Positions 46,580 to 57,871 of a stretch of 64,000 nucleotides of DNA are shown here, one piece after another. Below the pieces are notes generated by a model. It was not told the DNA's origin. It did not search any database and worked only from the letters and a program-made list of their open reading frames with translations. Each line of letters starts with the position of its first letter. Position 1 is the first letter of the stretch. The translations under genes and the position numbers were made by a program. The stretch is from Takakia lepidozioides (Eukaryota > Streptophyta > Takakiopsida > Takakiales > Takakiaceae). The stretch is from NCBI GenBank assembly GCA_030704615.1, contig CM060732.1:20770001-20834000 (forward strand). Direction: 5' to 3'.

Positions 46580-48324
46580 GGTGTCGACAGCTGAAATTCC
46601 CCTTCAGCAACCCCTTCTGAAAACCGTCCAGCACAATGTCTTAAAAAGGGATCGGTGGTTCCTTCCACTCCTCTGTGCCGCAATCTTTGGGTCGCAACTT
46701 TCCGGTTGCAGCTTCATGCAACAGTTAACTTGCGATCAGTGAAGATGAATCCTTTCAACCCTCTCTCTCTCTCAAACGACAGTCGCTGAAATGCAGGAAT
46801 TTGTGTGGTTGGGGAAGGGGTCAAGCTCTTTGTCTGTGTGTCTTCCAAGGCGATGGGAGCTTCACTTAAGGAGACTATCTACAACCTCCAACCCCTCTCG
46901 CTCCACGCAAGATCGAAGGTCCAATGAGGAAAACCAGGGAGACAAGAGTGGATTATAAAGGTCAAGGAGAAGGAGTGCTGCCTGCTGTAACACCCACGTT
47001 TTCAATAAGAGTATTCCTGCCCAAACCTGCGTCGAATTCTACCGTCAAACGTGGCGTCGCTGACAATCCACTCCCCATCCACGCCCCAGATCTCATCGCT
47101 CCCGTTCTCTCTCTGCCCCCACACAGATCCCACCGTGCTACCACCTTTGACCCAGTCTGAACTTTCTCGACTCACTTTACCCCCGAGTCAACACTGCTCC
47201 TCCACTCCAAATTCTCAAGTGCCAGAATCAACTCGTTCCCCAACCACGAAAAGAAAAGCAACAACAAAACACAGTATTGTTCAGAGCTTCGCAGCAGCTT
47301 CCATGGACGACTGTCCAAGCGTTTCTCTTGACTTCTATTCATGGCTCTCCTCTCTCCGTGGAAGAAGTTTGCGGAAGCTTTGTTTGTTCGTTTGTTATTA
47401 TCGACGACGAACGTTGAAGTAACTAGTCAAAAGCTACTCTGCCACCTTTCTCTGCTCTTTATATTATTTGTTTTTTTCCCAGTTATTTTTCACGCTACAG
47501 AGAAAACATTTGACGTCGTGTTGACCAGAAGCCGACAAGCGCAGCACAATCAGGCGAGTCAAACCCATCCCAGTCAACATGTGGATAAATAGAACACATG
47601 CAAATACAAAGCAAATACCTAATAAACACTTGATATTATCATTCTGGGAGGGCCCATTTGCCATGAGGCCCGGCTTCCTCCCCTTTCACCTAAAAAAATA
47701 CAAAAAAATAAAAAATAAAAAACAAAATCCGGGAGGTAAAAACATTTTAAGAAGAAAATCTGGGAGGTTATGCTGGTTTGTATGTTTGTTTGTAATTTGT
47801 AGCCCATGCGCCGCGGCAGTAACTTAGTATGAGAACTAGGAGTGTTTTTTATACGGCCAGTAATTATACTCATATGAAAAAGAGATACCTAATCCATACC
47901 TATCATAGTATTTGTCTTGATGAATTAATTTGGCTAGTGGTAATATTTCAATTTTTTCTGATATGGCTAGATTATTAATTATTATTGTCTGTGCCTTATG
48001 GTGGCCTCGTGGTTTTAAAATTTTCCCCAACAAATTCCACATAAAATTTCATTTGCAGGGCTTCTTTTTTTATTTGTTGTTTTTTAAATTATTCATTAAA
48101 AACATTATTGAGGAATGATAACCTGTAGCGCCATGTAATCAAAAGATTGGTTTACTAGTTAATTAAGGGGCTAAGGTTTGAAGTGGGGTGTGAGCTACAC
48201 CAAATTATTTCAGTATTATTTGCTAGTGTTATTATACGTACACGCCTAGCCCTTCAACTATCATTGACAACCTGGTATAATAGGCCACAATAAAAACGTG
48301 TTACTAGTAAGAGTAAGATTTTAC
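46580..48324. other. Transporter promoter region and AT-rich intergenic DNA
   Basis: The first 400 or so bases are pyrimidine-rich (CTCTCTCTCT near 46760) and probably hold the transporter 5' UTR and promoter. Beyond 47440 the DNA becomes AT-rich. Two short GGGAGGT-flanked blocks at about 47730-47770 look like a small duplication. No gene is supported. Confidence 0.45.
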
Positions 48325-48545
48325 AGTCGGTAGCTCAGTTGGTATGTGCACTGAGTGCCACCCAGATGATTCTGGGGTCAAATCCTGCTACATGACGGGT
48401 GTGGGATACTCTTCTCCCCCTTCCCTGGGCGGTGTCCCATTTCTCAGCCTCCATGGCGCGGTCAGTGAAAGAGTTGTTTTCTCCTCTCACTATTAAGGGG
48501 CCTGATTTGTGAGCTGTCGCTCCCAAGTGTTTCCTTTTTTTTTTT
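48325..48545 (+). mobile_element. tRNA-derived SINE, copy B (with Pol III promoter head)
   Basis: The head reads GGTAGCTCAGTTGGTA (A box TAGCTCAGTTGG, 48331-48342) and, 33 bases on, GGGTCAAATCC (B box, 48375-48385), as in tRNA genes of the Lys/Val/Thr type. The body aligns with copy A at 22791-22993. It ends in GTGTTTCC followed by a T tract of about 11 bases. The head no longer folds as a tRNA. Confidence 0.8.
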
Positions 48546-51206
48546 CTTAAGAAACTGTTTTGTTTTCTCCCGTTTAATAAACTTCGAGGGCCTGAGTCTG
48601 TCGGTCGACCGTCCCTCTTGACGAGTATATATATATACTAAAGCAATGTATGAATTTTTGTTTTTTAACTTTTGTTTTCAAGTCAACAGAAAAACGAAAA
48701 AGAGACAAACATCAAAAAATTGTATTTTTCTTCTCTTTAGGGTATCGGATCATTTTCCATCTTCCAAACAAACAGAAAAAACAAAACAGAAGGGGGAATT
48801 CAGGCCAGTGCAGAAAGTAATATTAGTAATATATGAGCACGTTTTGTGTGGGGGATTGGCACATTGTCTCCATTTTCTTACCCACGTTTTAATTTTTTGC
48901 AATGCAAAGAAAGTCACGGTTTTTATTATTTATTTGTAATAAATTAACCGAAACATGTCCACTGCCATGCGATTTCTTATTATTATATTTTTAAAGGCCC
49001 TTTGGTGAAGGAAAAGCACCCCTTTACCAATATGTGCAATGTGATATCCAGGGTCACATAATTTCTTAATTTGGGTTGAGAATGATTTTTTCTTTTCTTA
49101 CAAGAAAGGGGACAAAGGCCTTGTTATTCAAATTAATAAAGAATCGAGGAAAAAAATAACCTCGACCAAGCCATAAAGAGATAAAGCGATTTTGAAGAAG
49201 AAGAAAAGGGGGCGGTACCCTTGCGAACTTTATTTGGAATTATGTGATTTATCAATGTGATACTTTGAATGAAAAAGCACAGCTTTTCATCATACTTTTA
49301 CAATAAATTTATAGTTTGCATGGATTGTGCTGTACCAATGTTATCCCTATAGGATGAAGCTTTGATGTTGTGACTTTCCTCAACTTTTCCTTTTTTCCAT
49401 AGATTTTCTATTATACTTATTAGTTTATTTTTGGCACCTCTTTATTCTAAACAGGTGACTACGGATAAGGCTCAAAAATTGCTAAACCTTGTTGTGCCTT
49501 CCCCAGGTGTCACCTCCTCTCCTTTGCTGAAAACTACTTCCTCGTGGGCCTTTTCTGGTGACACCTCCCTAAGGTAACATCTCTCTTATTGAACAATTTA
49601 TGAAAAAGAAATGGATGAATTTTCACATTCACTATGGATGAAAGTAGATTTCATTATTCACAAAGAGGAGCCATACACCGACTAGCAGCTTGTTGGATTG
49701 TCATTGGTTTATGGAATCTGTTGTGAGGGCTCTCTCAGAATAAATAAGGGTCCCAAATCCAGGCCGGGGCTGTTTCCTGAAGGTCGAAAAAAGGGAAAAG
49801 ATTGGAGCGCCCAATGGGAAGGGCACCCGTGTAGGAACGGTGAAATATGAGGCCACGTGGAGAGGGTAGCAAGGTGGGCCTGCTTCTAGTTCTAGAGCCT
49901 TCTAGAAGTGGGATCAGTCGGTGCGGGGATTGTGGCTGTGGTTGTAGGTGTTGCAGGAGTATATGGGACCACCGGCAAGAAGGTTGGGCCTTTGGTGAAG
50001 TATGGGTGGAGAGTGGGCCCAATGGGATCGTGCCTTGGGCTCGTCCACCTACTCGTCTTCGAGGTGGAGCACTTGGGGCAGGCCAAGTAGCGCGGGTGGT
50101 ACTGGGATGGTCGAGCTTCTCAACGACATTTCTTACAGGTTCATCTCACAAATTTTTTTGCCGACAATCCGGAATCCGCAGTTTAGATATATGATTCACA
50201 TTTCAACTGCCCTTTTACAATCATTGTAGTTTGTTGTATGGTAAGTTAGATATTTGCTTCACTAGTGCTATGCTCTAGTTTTGCAAATATTGTACTATGT
50301 TGCAACTTTTTGTAACTCTTTAAACTGTTTATACTTAAGCAAAAAACCTTTCAGTCTGCAGGACCATCTAGTATTTAATAGAAATGTCAATAAGGATAAG
50401 GGGTATGCACAATTCCCGAACAATAGAATTGGAATTCTTCCAGCAAACAGGGCCAACCCTACTTATTACAGGAGTTCCAATTCTGAATTGCATCTCCTTC
50501 TCTCTGTTTTAAATTGTATTTCCACCTTGAAGTTGGTGATGTCTGGGATTGTGATGGTTGAAATCATACTTTGAGAACTCTAAAAGAATATTCTATGTAA
50601 GCGAAGGGTGGGCCTCGACATAAGGATTATCCAGGGTTAGTTCAAACAATAGCGGCCTGAGTTTGGACTACATTCCATAGGATAAGAAATTCAAAAAAAT
50701 GGTGTTTGCAGTAGGTGAGTTGATCCAAACACCTAATGCTAGTTCATTGTCTTCCTCTCTTAAATCTGTGTGTTGGGTCTCCGAGTGAGTGAATGGGTAT
50801 GAGAAAGATGCCCGCAAATATTGGGTAGCCACATATGGTGTACCCAAGGGTTTATTTTTTTTCCCACAATATTTCTAGATAAAATTTCAATTGAAAAAAA
50901 ATAGAAATTTTACTAATAAAGATATTAGACTTTAATTTTAAAAATTGTGAATTTATCTCTTACCTTCATAAAGTGGCAGCCTGGGCCTAAGTGTTGTGTG
51001 ACTGGTCAGGCCTTCTCTTCTTCATTAAGAATTGTGGGTTGTGGGTCCTCAAGCTGTAGGTAGTAGCCTGATCTTTCAAGTAATGTCAGAGTCTACTGTT
51101 GGTATATCTACTCATCCCAATGCAGTTTATGAGAGAATTATAAAAAAGAGGGAATCAGTAAAAGAGGGATTCAGTTAGTAGAAACTTTCTAACTTTCTAC
51201 CTTTCT
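48546..51206. other. AT-rich intergenic DNA; no supported gene
   Basis: A TATATATATA run lies near 48628. A GC-richer island at 49840-50110 gives Pro/Ser-rich or Gly/Val-rich frames in several readings but no family motif. It may be worn transposon sequence. Confidence 0.45.
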
Positions 51207-51280
51207 AAAGAATCTTTATCTTTATGTTTAACAAAAAGTAACTTTCTAGGGAGCAGATAAGATAAAGATAAAGATTCTTT
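51207..51280. repeat. Foldback: perfect 19-bp inverted repeat, 36-base loop
   Basis: AAAGAATCTTTATCTTTAT at 51207-51225 is the exact reverse complement of 51262-51280. The AT-rich arms and short loop resemble a small foldback or MITE end. It lies directly next to the SINE-like unit at 51290-51437. Confidence 0.9.
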
Positions 51281-51289
51281 AACGTCCAG

Positions 51290-51437
51290 TGAATTTACTG
51301 AGCCTACTGCTCAACACACAGGCCATCGAGGGCCCAATGGACGGTCTGAAGGCACATGTTGAAGGATTGAACCCAGGAACACCTAGGTTATGCACAGGCA
51401 AGGCACAAACTCCCAACCATTCGGCTACCTGCTCAAA
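51290..51437 (-). mobile_element. Second type of tRNA-derived SINE or tRNA pseudogene (Leu/Ser-like head)
   Basis: The minus strand carries an A box (TAGCCGAATGGTTGGGAG, about 51427-51410) and a B box (GGGTTCAATCC, 51374-51364). The spacing suits a tRNA with a long variable arm. A 5-bp anticodon-like stem around the loop CTTGCCT is weak, with several G-T pairs. The acceptor stem does not close, so it is not a working tRNA. It differs from the SINE at 48325. Confidence 0.6.
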
Positions 51438-53475
51438 AAACATACAAGAAGAAAATATCAAAGGGACACCATCATACAGTCAAGGCTGCTCAATTACTAG
51501 CTGCCTCTTATGCAAAACGAGAATGCAACGGAAGGGGAGGGAGAGGGTGAGGCGGAGGTGGGCACAGCCAAGTGAGAGAGCAAGCCCAGCACGCGGGCAG
51601 CCGCCACAGCAGCTGGGCACGTCATGGTGAGCTCTGGAATGTTCTACAGCCATGGAAACGTGGGACTGACTGTGACATCTTGCTTCACCCTCTTGTCGTC
51701 CACGCAGATGCCCCCACACATGTTCTGACGAGGTGGCGTTGCGCTGCTACAAAGTTTCTGGCCCCCACCGCACCGATGACATGGAAAGTGTTTTGGCACC
51801 CAATTTTCGGTGCACCGTGGCAAAGACTGAAGATAGCCCAAATGTCAATCATGCTTCAAACCGTGTCAAAATGGAGGTCAATGCCTGAGGAATTGTATGT
51901 CGGGTTGTACATGCGTGGAAGCTCATCCGAGTTTGTATCTTGTCATTGGATGCTCAAGGATAGGGACTTGGAAGGGAAGACTGTGGAAAGCGAGAGGATT
52001 TGTGTCAAACAAAGGGCAGAGCTCACTGCTCCTAATCTACAGATTACGTACTTGTGTTCCTTGTTATTTCGTTGACACATGTTTGCTTTCGTTCATTTGT
52101 GATCTTTTGTCGGTCGTTCAATGTTTGGTAGATCGTTCGTTCACCAGAGTCTTGCAGAGAGTCCACACACAAGAGTGGGCAAAGAGGAGGGAAAAAAGAT
52201 GGATAAGCCGTGCTGCTCTTTGCATGTCCTCTCTTGCCGTGATGCCTTCCTTCAGTCATCTTTCCGTCATCGACGTCCCTGTTCAGGTTTGTAAGAGTTT
52301 CAACCTCTCAAGGTGGCAGAATTCCTGGGTTTGGTGGCTGGACCCACACTCACACTGCTACAGAGTTGCACCCTAGCTGTATTATGCCGAAGTTCACAAA
52401 GACAGTCACGACACTGTCTTGGTGTTTTTTTCGAATTTATGTATGGGATTTGGGTTGCCAAAAGAGGGAATTCATTGATGTAGGCCTCTCCATCTGATTC
52501 CCATGGTCTGTGCACGACGAATATCGTCCGGACTATGTACCACATTCCACCTGGGCCTCCTGTGGAGTAGTCTTTCTTTCATTGTGCACCAAAAACTTTT
52601 GCGAATTTTTTCTGGTCAGTTCGACACTCGTCAATCTCAGGAGGAACGATTTCTTATACACAAATCATGTCGTCGGAGACGTGAAGATCTAGCTGAAAAA
52701 CTGTCAGCGTACCTTCCCCAGTGTACTCAATGAAAATGCCATCCTATATTATTGGCTCCACTGCTTCTGCTCCGCACCTACAAAGCCCCGACTGGCGACC
52801 GAGAACCACAACTATCTAGTTAAGCTTTCCAAACCGTCCTTATTTTCCCACAGCTCCATCCAAACTAGACCAAGCAAGAGCGAATGAAAACATGCTCTCT
52901 ACACGGTCTAAATTGGGCACGGTGTTGAGGTGAGAGGGGTAAGACCAGCAGTCCGTCTCTCAGGTTCATCCTCCTTCCTCTCTCACGCCCATCCTCCCTT
53001 GTCCAATGGGCACCAGTGTACCCTTAAGACGTTACTCCGAAAAGTGTGGGGTTTGAAAAACCCCCTGGGTTTCCTTTACTGTTCTACTGTGCACCATAAG
53101 CCCTCCGGGTTTCCTGTTACCTAATTTCTGGGTTTTGTTATTTCTCGGCTCACAGTTCTGTTCTCGCCCAAAGCACGAGGGGCACGGTCCTTTCTGCAGG
53201 GCATTTCTACACTGCTTCTTTGCAGCCCCACCAGATGATTCTTTTGCTTTTGCTACGATCCTGCATTTCTGAAGTCTACAGGGAGGGATGTGTGGTGTCT
53301 CCCATAGCACAAAAGTTGCAGAGGCAGCAAATTTTGTTTAGTGTGTTGTGCTTTCAAAAGGAATCATGAGAAATCCAAAATGTCTAATAAATTACAGGCT
53401 CGTGGTCATGCTCCACACAAATAAAAGGGGAATGCTGAACCGCAATGTTGGTGTTTTGTGCATTTTCTTGAACAG
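51438..53475. other. Upstream region of the DUF1995 gene; first exon not resolved
   Basis: The missing first exon of the DUF1995 gene must lie here or the gene is 5' truncated. One frame at 52930-53040 (Arg/Ser-rich, plastid-transit-like) is a candidate, but its ATG and phase do not fit cleanly. The 167-codon frame at 51572-52075 has no recognisable domain. Confidence 0.35.
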
Positions 53476-56400
53476 GGCCTGCTGCTATTCAAGCATCACA
53501 ATTGAGGAGCCATGTTAGACAACCAATTTCCTCTGGTTGGTTGTCTTCGTTGTGCACCAAAAGGGAACAATTTTACTATCTAGGGAGTTCAAAAGGCTTG
53601 ATACAGATTAATATTGTGAGCAAAGATGGAACAGCAAGGGCCACTGCAGGGGGCAGGGAACTTTCTGATGTGCGTTTGCTAAGCTCTCTCGGCTCTTTGC
53701 ATTGTCGTGATCATATGTTTGGTTTTATTGGCAGTGTCAATTTGGTGGACACATTTATAGCTGGACACATGATTTATTGACAGGTCAGTTTTGGCCAACG
53801 TAGTATCAGTGTTGAAATGTTAGATTTCTTTGTTTGAGCTACTCCACAAGACATGGCTTTCTTCTCGCAACTCTTTGAAGCAGTGTACACTTTTGCTTGG
53901 TTGCATCATCACCCTTGCCAAGTTGAACTTATGGAGCATTGTAGTAGGAAACATCCACAGTGGGGATTGATTAATGGATTTCGTCAATATCTTTGCAGGT
54001 TTTAGGGTTACCAGGCGGCAAGAAAAGGGAATACTCCTTACCAAGCTCAGTGGAGGAGAGTGTTGATCAGGTGTAGCATATCAAAAATTTCCAAACTCCC
54101 ATCGACTACCTGGACATTACTTAGAATGTGTAAATGTACCAAGCCCTTGGTGGTATACGCCCAAAATACAGAGATGAATTTAAATTCGTAGCTGGTTGGC
54201 ATATCTTCTTGATCTCAAGCACTTGTTACTGAGCACAAGTTTGATCAGTTAGTTCTTTAAAAAATGCAGTAGTGTGGTTGTGCTCTTCAATTTTGTTTTA
54301 CTGCACAGTGTCCATTGCTCCATCCTTCGGAAAGTGGGCAAACCCCTACTTATCCTGTGCACACTCTGAAGCACACAGGCAAGACAAGCCAGCCGTCAAG
54401 CAATCAACGATGGAAAGAAGAGGCTTCAGTTGGAGCTGCTTCTACCACTTATTGGAGCTACCGACCTTGATGACTGGCCGGTATGATGGTTATCTTTGTT
54501 GTTACTCTGTATCTGTGACCACAAACATACCAATTCATGGACTAGGGATGCAAAGTAGGTCATTATACTTGGATCTGTAGACCTGAGCAGTGATCTCCCT
54601 GTCCCCACTTTCATCTGCTTGAGCAGACACCAATGGGGAGACCGAGGCAAAGTTTTGCTTCTCTGAGAAGCATCCAGAGCAGAACATGGTGGAATCTGAA
54701 GGTTGGAGCCAATGATTGACTTAAGGACAGCTGGCAGTGGCTGCCTGTGTTGTTTCTGTCAATGTTAGGGTGGGATCCAACAGCAATACAAAGCAGCAGC
54801 ACCTCTGGTGTCATCCTTGCTCCGAGGACTTCTAGAAGGGGATTCTTTCAAGGAGGAAGATGGGGGATGTCACAAGTATATCATTGATTCTAGCGACGCA
54901 GTAGGATGTTGGGAAAGTGAAAAGGTGCGTTGTTACTTGTGCGTTGTGTTTATGTGCTATTTCCAAGGTATACAACTGCCTTCGTCACTTTTGCTCTCAG
55001 GCTTGGGCTTCTTGCAGGGGTTTGTTTAGTTTCCTAGTTCAGATTTCTTTGCTTTTTTATAGCTTCTTGGTCATACACTCTCCGGGACATTGCGTTCTTC
55101 CTTCCTTCCTATCATGCACTTTTCTCTGAGTTGAGGAGAAAACACTGCTAACCAGGGGAGAGGACTTTAGCAAACCATATTGCGCGTAAAAGAAACCTGA
55201 ATGTGAAAGGGGGCAAGAGGCAGAAGCCACAAGAAACCATATCCAGCCTTCAAAACTGGAGACAGCTGCTAAGGGCAAAGAGTATGACAGTTATGACCTG
55301 GCAAGACCAATGCAATATTCGACGAGCTAGTGACAAAGCACCTGAAGGAACTGAGTACCGCCAGCAATTAATAACCAGAGAATTCCGTAACGTAATAGTG
55401 GGAACTAAGGAGAGTGCAATGATAAGATGTGTTGCCGTCCCCATGGTTTTTCCAAAATCTATGAGCAAGCCCACAGACCATCCTCCCTCGGCATCAGGAG
55501 TGCTTGTTGCAATCATCAGCTCAAACCAAATTTTCTTGCCCTGCACACTCTGCAGCACCAGGAAGCATCTGGAAGCATCTGGTAGCCGTGCCAACTGACA
55601 AAATGAATTGTGCATTTGTCTACTCTACACAGGAGGGGTGTGGATCCGGTGTGTACCCTGTATGGTAGAGATGCTAACCAGCCTTATGCAGTCCAAATGA
55701 CAGAGTGTCCCAAATCTCACCAAGATACAACATTCTGTAGACTTCTCCTATGATATTGCTCGTTCAGGTGGAATGTTTGAGCAGCCTTTCTACTTCTTCC
55801 TTCCGTGCAGAAACAACGACCCACATGGCAACTGATCTTTAACCTCCCAATTCAGCTCTTCTTTGATCGAAGGAAGGGAGTGAAGCCCCAGCCATCCCGC
55901 AGCTCCTTTTACCTTGTCCTAGTGGGAAGTCCTCCATGATAAGTTCATTGAAAACCTGGGTTGCAAGATCTCTGACAGGGTTGGTGGGGAAGATGTTGAG
56001 GGAGACCTGATTTTGCTCCAGGCTTGAGTAGCGACTGGAGCAAGTAGCTTTGAACATGCAGACTCATGAGTAGTTATCTTCTAGTGTAACTATAGAAAGT
56101 CCATCCTGTCATAGTGTCTGTTCAAGTTCTACATAATCTGTAATGGATGCTTCAAGGCTGTCTGCACAGGTCACTACAGCCTGCAGGATCATGTTTTGTC
56201 AATTTGAACTTCCTTAGTCAATGTAATTGAAAAGAGAGTCTTTTAGTAATGTGGAGGTTCGTCTGAACTTGGGGTGGCAGATTGCTTTGGTTCTATTTCC
56301 AACACCAGAGACCCTAGACAGAGTTGAGGCTCTTGCAGCCGTGGACGGCCGTCCTTTGCTGTTGGTTAATTCCCAATGGCAGCCTGGACAGGTGAACTGC

Positions 56401-57287
56401 TAACCTTGTTCCTGATGCTTGTGGTAGTGGTACATATACTTTGGAAATGTGTGACTGTCTACTGGTCCTCTGTGGTGCTGGGACTTCTGCATTCAACAAG
56501 AGAGACAGGGGTGGACAGGTGGTATCAGACTTTGGATTTGGAGCGCGCAGGAAAGCACGGGAGGGTCTTGTAAACAGTTTTGAGATGGTGTACTATCTGA
56601 AACGCATGCGCATGCTAGGAGAAGATGTTCGTATTTTACGGCGTTATCCTGGCGACTGGCAGGTACCTCCATCCTCAAAGCAATTTTCCGTTTTCAATGG
56701 CTCATGCTTACCTTTGGAAAGTACATGACCTCTCTCATGAAGAGACATCACTGTGATAGACATGGATATTCCCCTATATCGCCCTCTCTCCTATTCTACC
56801 GTGTCCCGTAGGACGGCTGGGCCTCCTAAGAACTTATTAATTGTTTCATTTCTCTTCTTCATAAGGCACCAGATCTTTGTACAGGGATTTAGGCCTGCTT
56901 TCCTAAGGCTACTTTTTTGGTTCGTCATGCGTATACAGGGGATTTGGTATATAAGTTCCTATTTGTTGTGTTTGGCGGGTCTAATTTGGAACACTGGCAG
57001 ACAACAGCATGAAAATGTCCAAAGGCTCATGTCTTAGTAGTGCATATGTTGTCTCGAATGCTTCAATCTTCACTATTTATCTAGATACAGCTGCTTTCTG
57101 TCTGCAGGTTTTTGTAATGGATGCTTTGGGAAACAGTGAGTGCGTGGCAGTTGAAGGCCAGCCACCGTCATACAAACAGCTTCAGCAGATCCTCAAGAGC
57201 AGAAAAGGATCAAAGGCAGGGCTAGGCTGGTTTGACCGGCTCCTTGGAGAGCTGAAATTCAACCAGGAGTCACTGAAAAGCGACTGA
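53476..57287 (+). CDS. DUF1995 protein, probably chloroplast (first exon not found)
   Basis: Seven exons keep phase: 53476-53669, 53999-54070, 54379-54480, 54769-54924, 56281-56391, 56519-56662, 57108-57287, giving 319 residues to the stop. Family landmarks appear in order. They are LPSSVEESVDQARQASRQAI, then LLPLIGATDLDDWPGGIQQQ across a junction, then DSSDAVGCWESEK, LFPTPETLDRVEAL, LLLVNSQWQPGQVVSDFGFG, YYLKRMRMLGEDVRILRR and YPGDWQVFVMDALGNSECVA. These match the plant DUF1995 family (Arabidopsis At5g27560-like), whose members are plastid proteins of unknown biochemical role. The sequence ahead of SLPSS is Ser/Arg-rich and transit-peptide-like. The first exon (1 nt of phase pending) was not identified. 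Intron 4 is 1.36 kb. Confidence 0.88.
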
Positions 57288-57871
57288 CATAGAAGTAGGT
57301 TAGCTTACTCGCAATTATGTCGGCTCATCATAAAACTAATTCTAACCCATAGAGCATCAAGGCAGAATGATTCCCCTTTGTCACCCTGTACTTTCTGTAC
57401 CAATGCATGGTGATGTATTTCATATAAACGGGCACTCTTTGAGTGCTTCAATTTATTGGTTCTCTTGTAGAGAGACTTTGCATCATGTTGAAGTCATGGA
57501 ATGTGGTCAAAGGACCTTACACCGTGTCAAGGCTCCTATTGGTGTGTTGTGCTGAGTCACGCCCCTTACTCTCACCTTCCTCTTATGTTTTGCCAAAGCA
57601 AGAGAGCCCATCGCCGTTTTAGGCTTGTTTGTTTGACAGGAAATGTAAGAAAAGCAATGTAACCAGAGAAAGTTCATGTCCCATAATCAGGTGGTTAGCT
57701 GTGTGATAATTGTGAGTGTATTGCCAGACATCACAAAAAAATGATGTACTGTGTCACCTTCGATGACACATATCTCTTTCACCTTACTCTTTGATTTACA
57801 ATATAGTGTGACAAATTCATGAGCTTTCTGCACTCATGTTTCCAAGGTTTCAAGGGCTCATATTCTTGTTT
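57288..57871. other. Convergent 3' intergenic region
   Basis: Between the DUF1995 stop (plus) and the PPR stop (minus), 584 bases must hold both 3' UTRs. No other feature is seen. Confidence 0.5.

Noticed and set aside
49735-50110. Pro/Ser-rich frame opposite a Gly/Val-rich frame
   Set aside because: Several frames are open at once, as expected of GC-rich low-complexity DNA. No domain or splice support.
51572-52075. 167-codon plus-strand ORF
   Set aside because: No recognisable domain, uneven composition and no splice context. A frame of this length is possible by chance in GC-richer DNA.
55203-55598. 131-codon plus-strand ORF in the DUF1995 locus
   Set aside because: It sits in intron 4. 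The DUF1995 frame joins exon ends 54924 and 56281 in phase without it, and it lacks family sequence.
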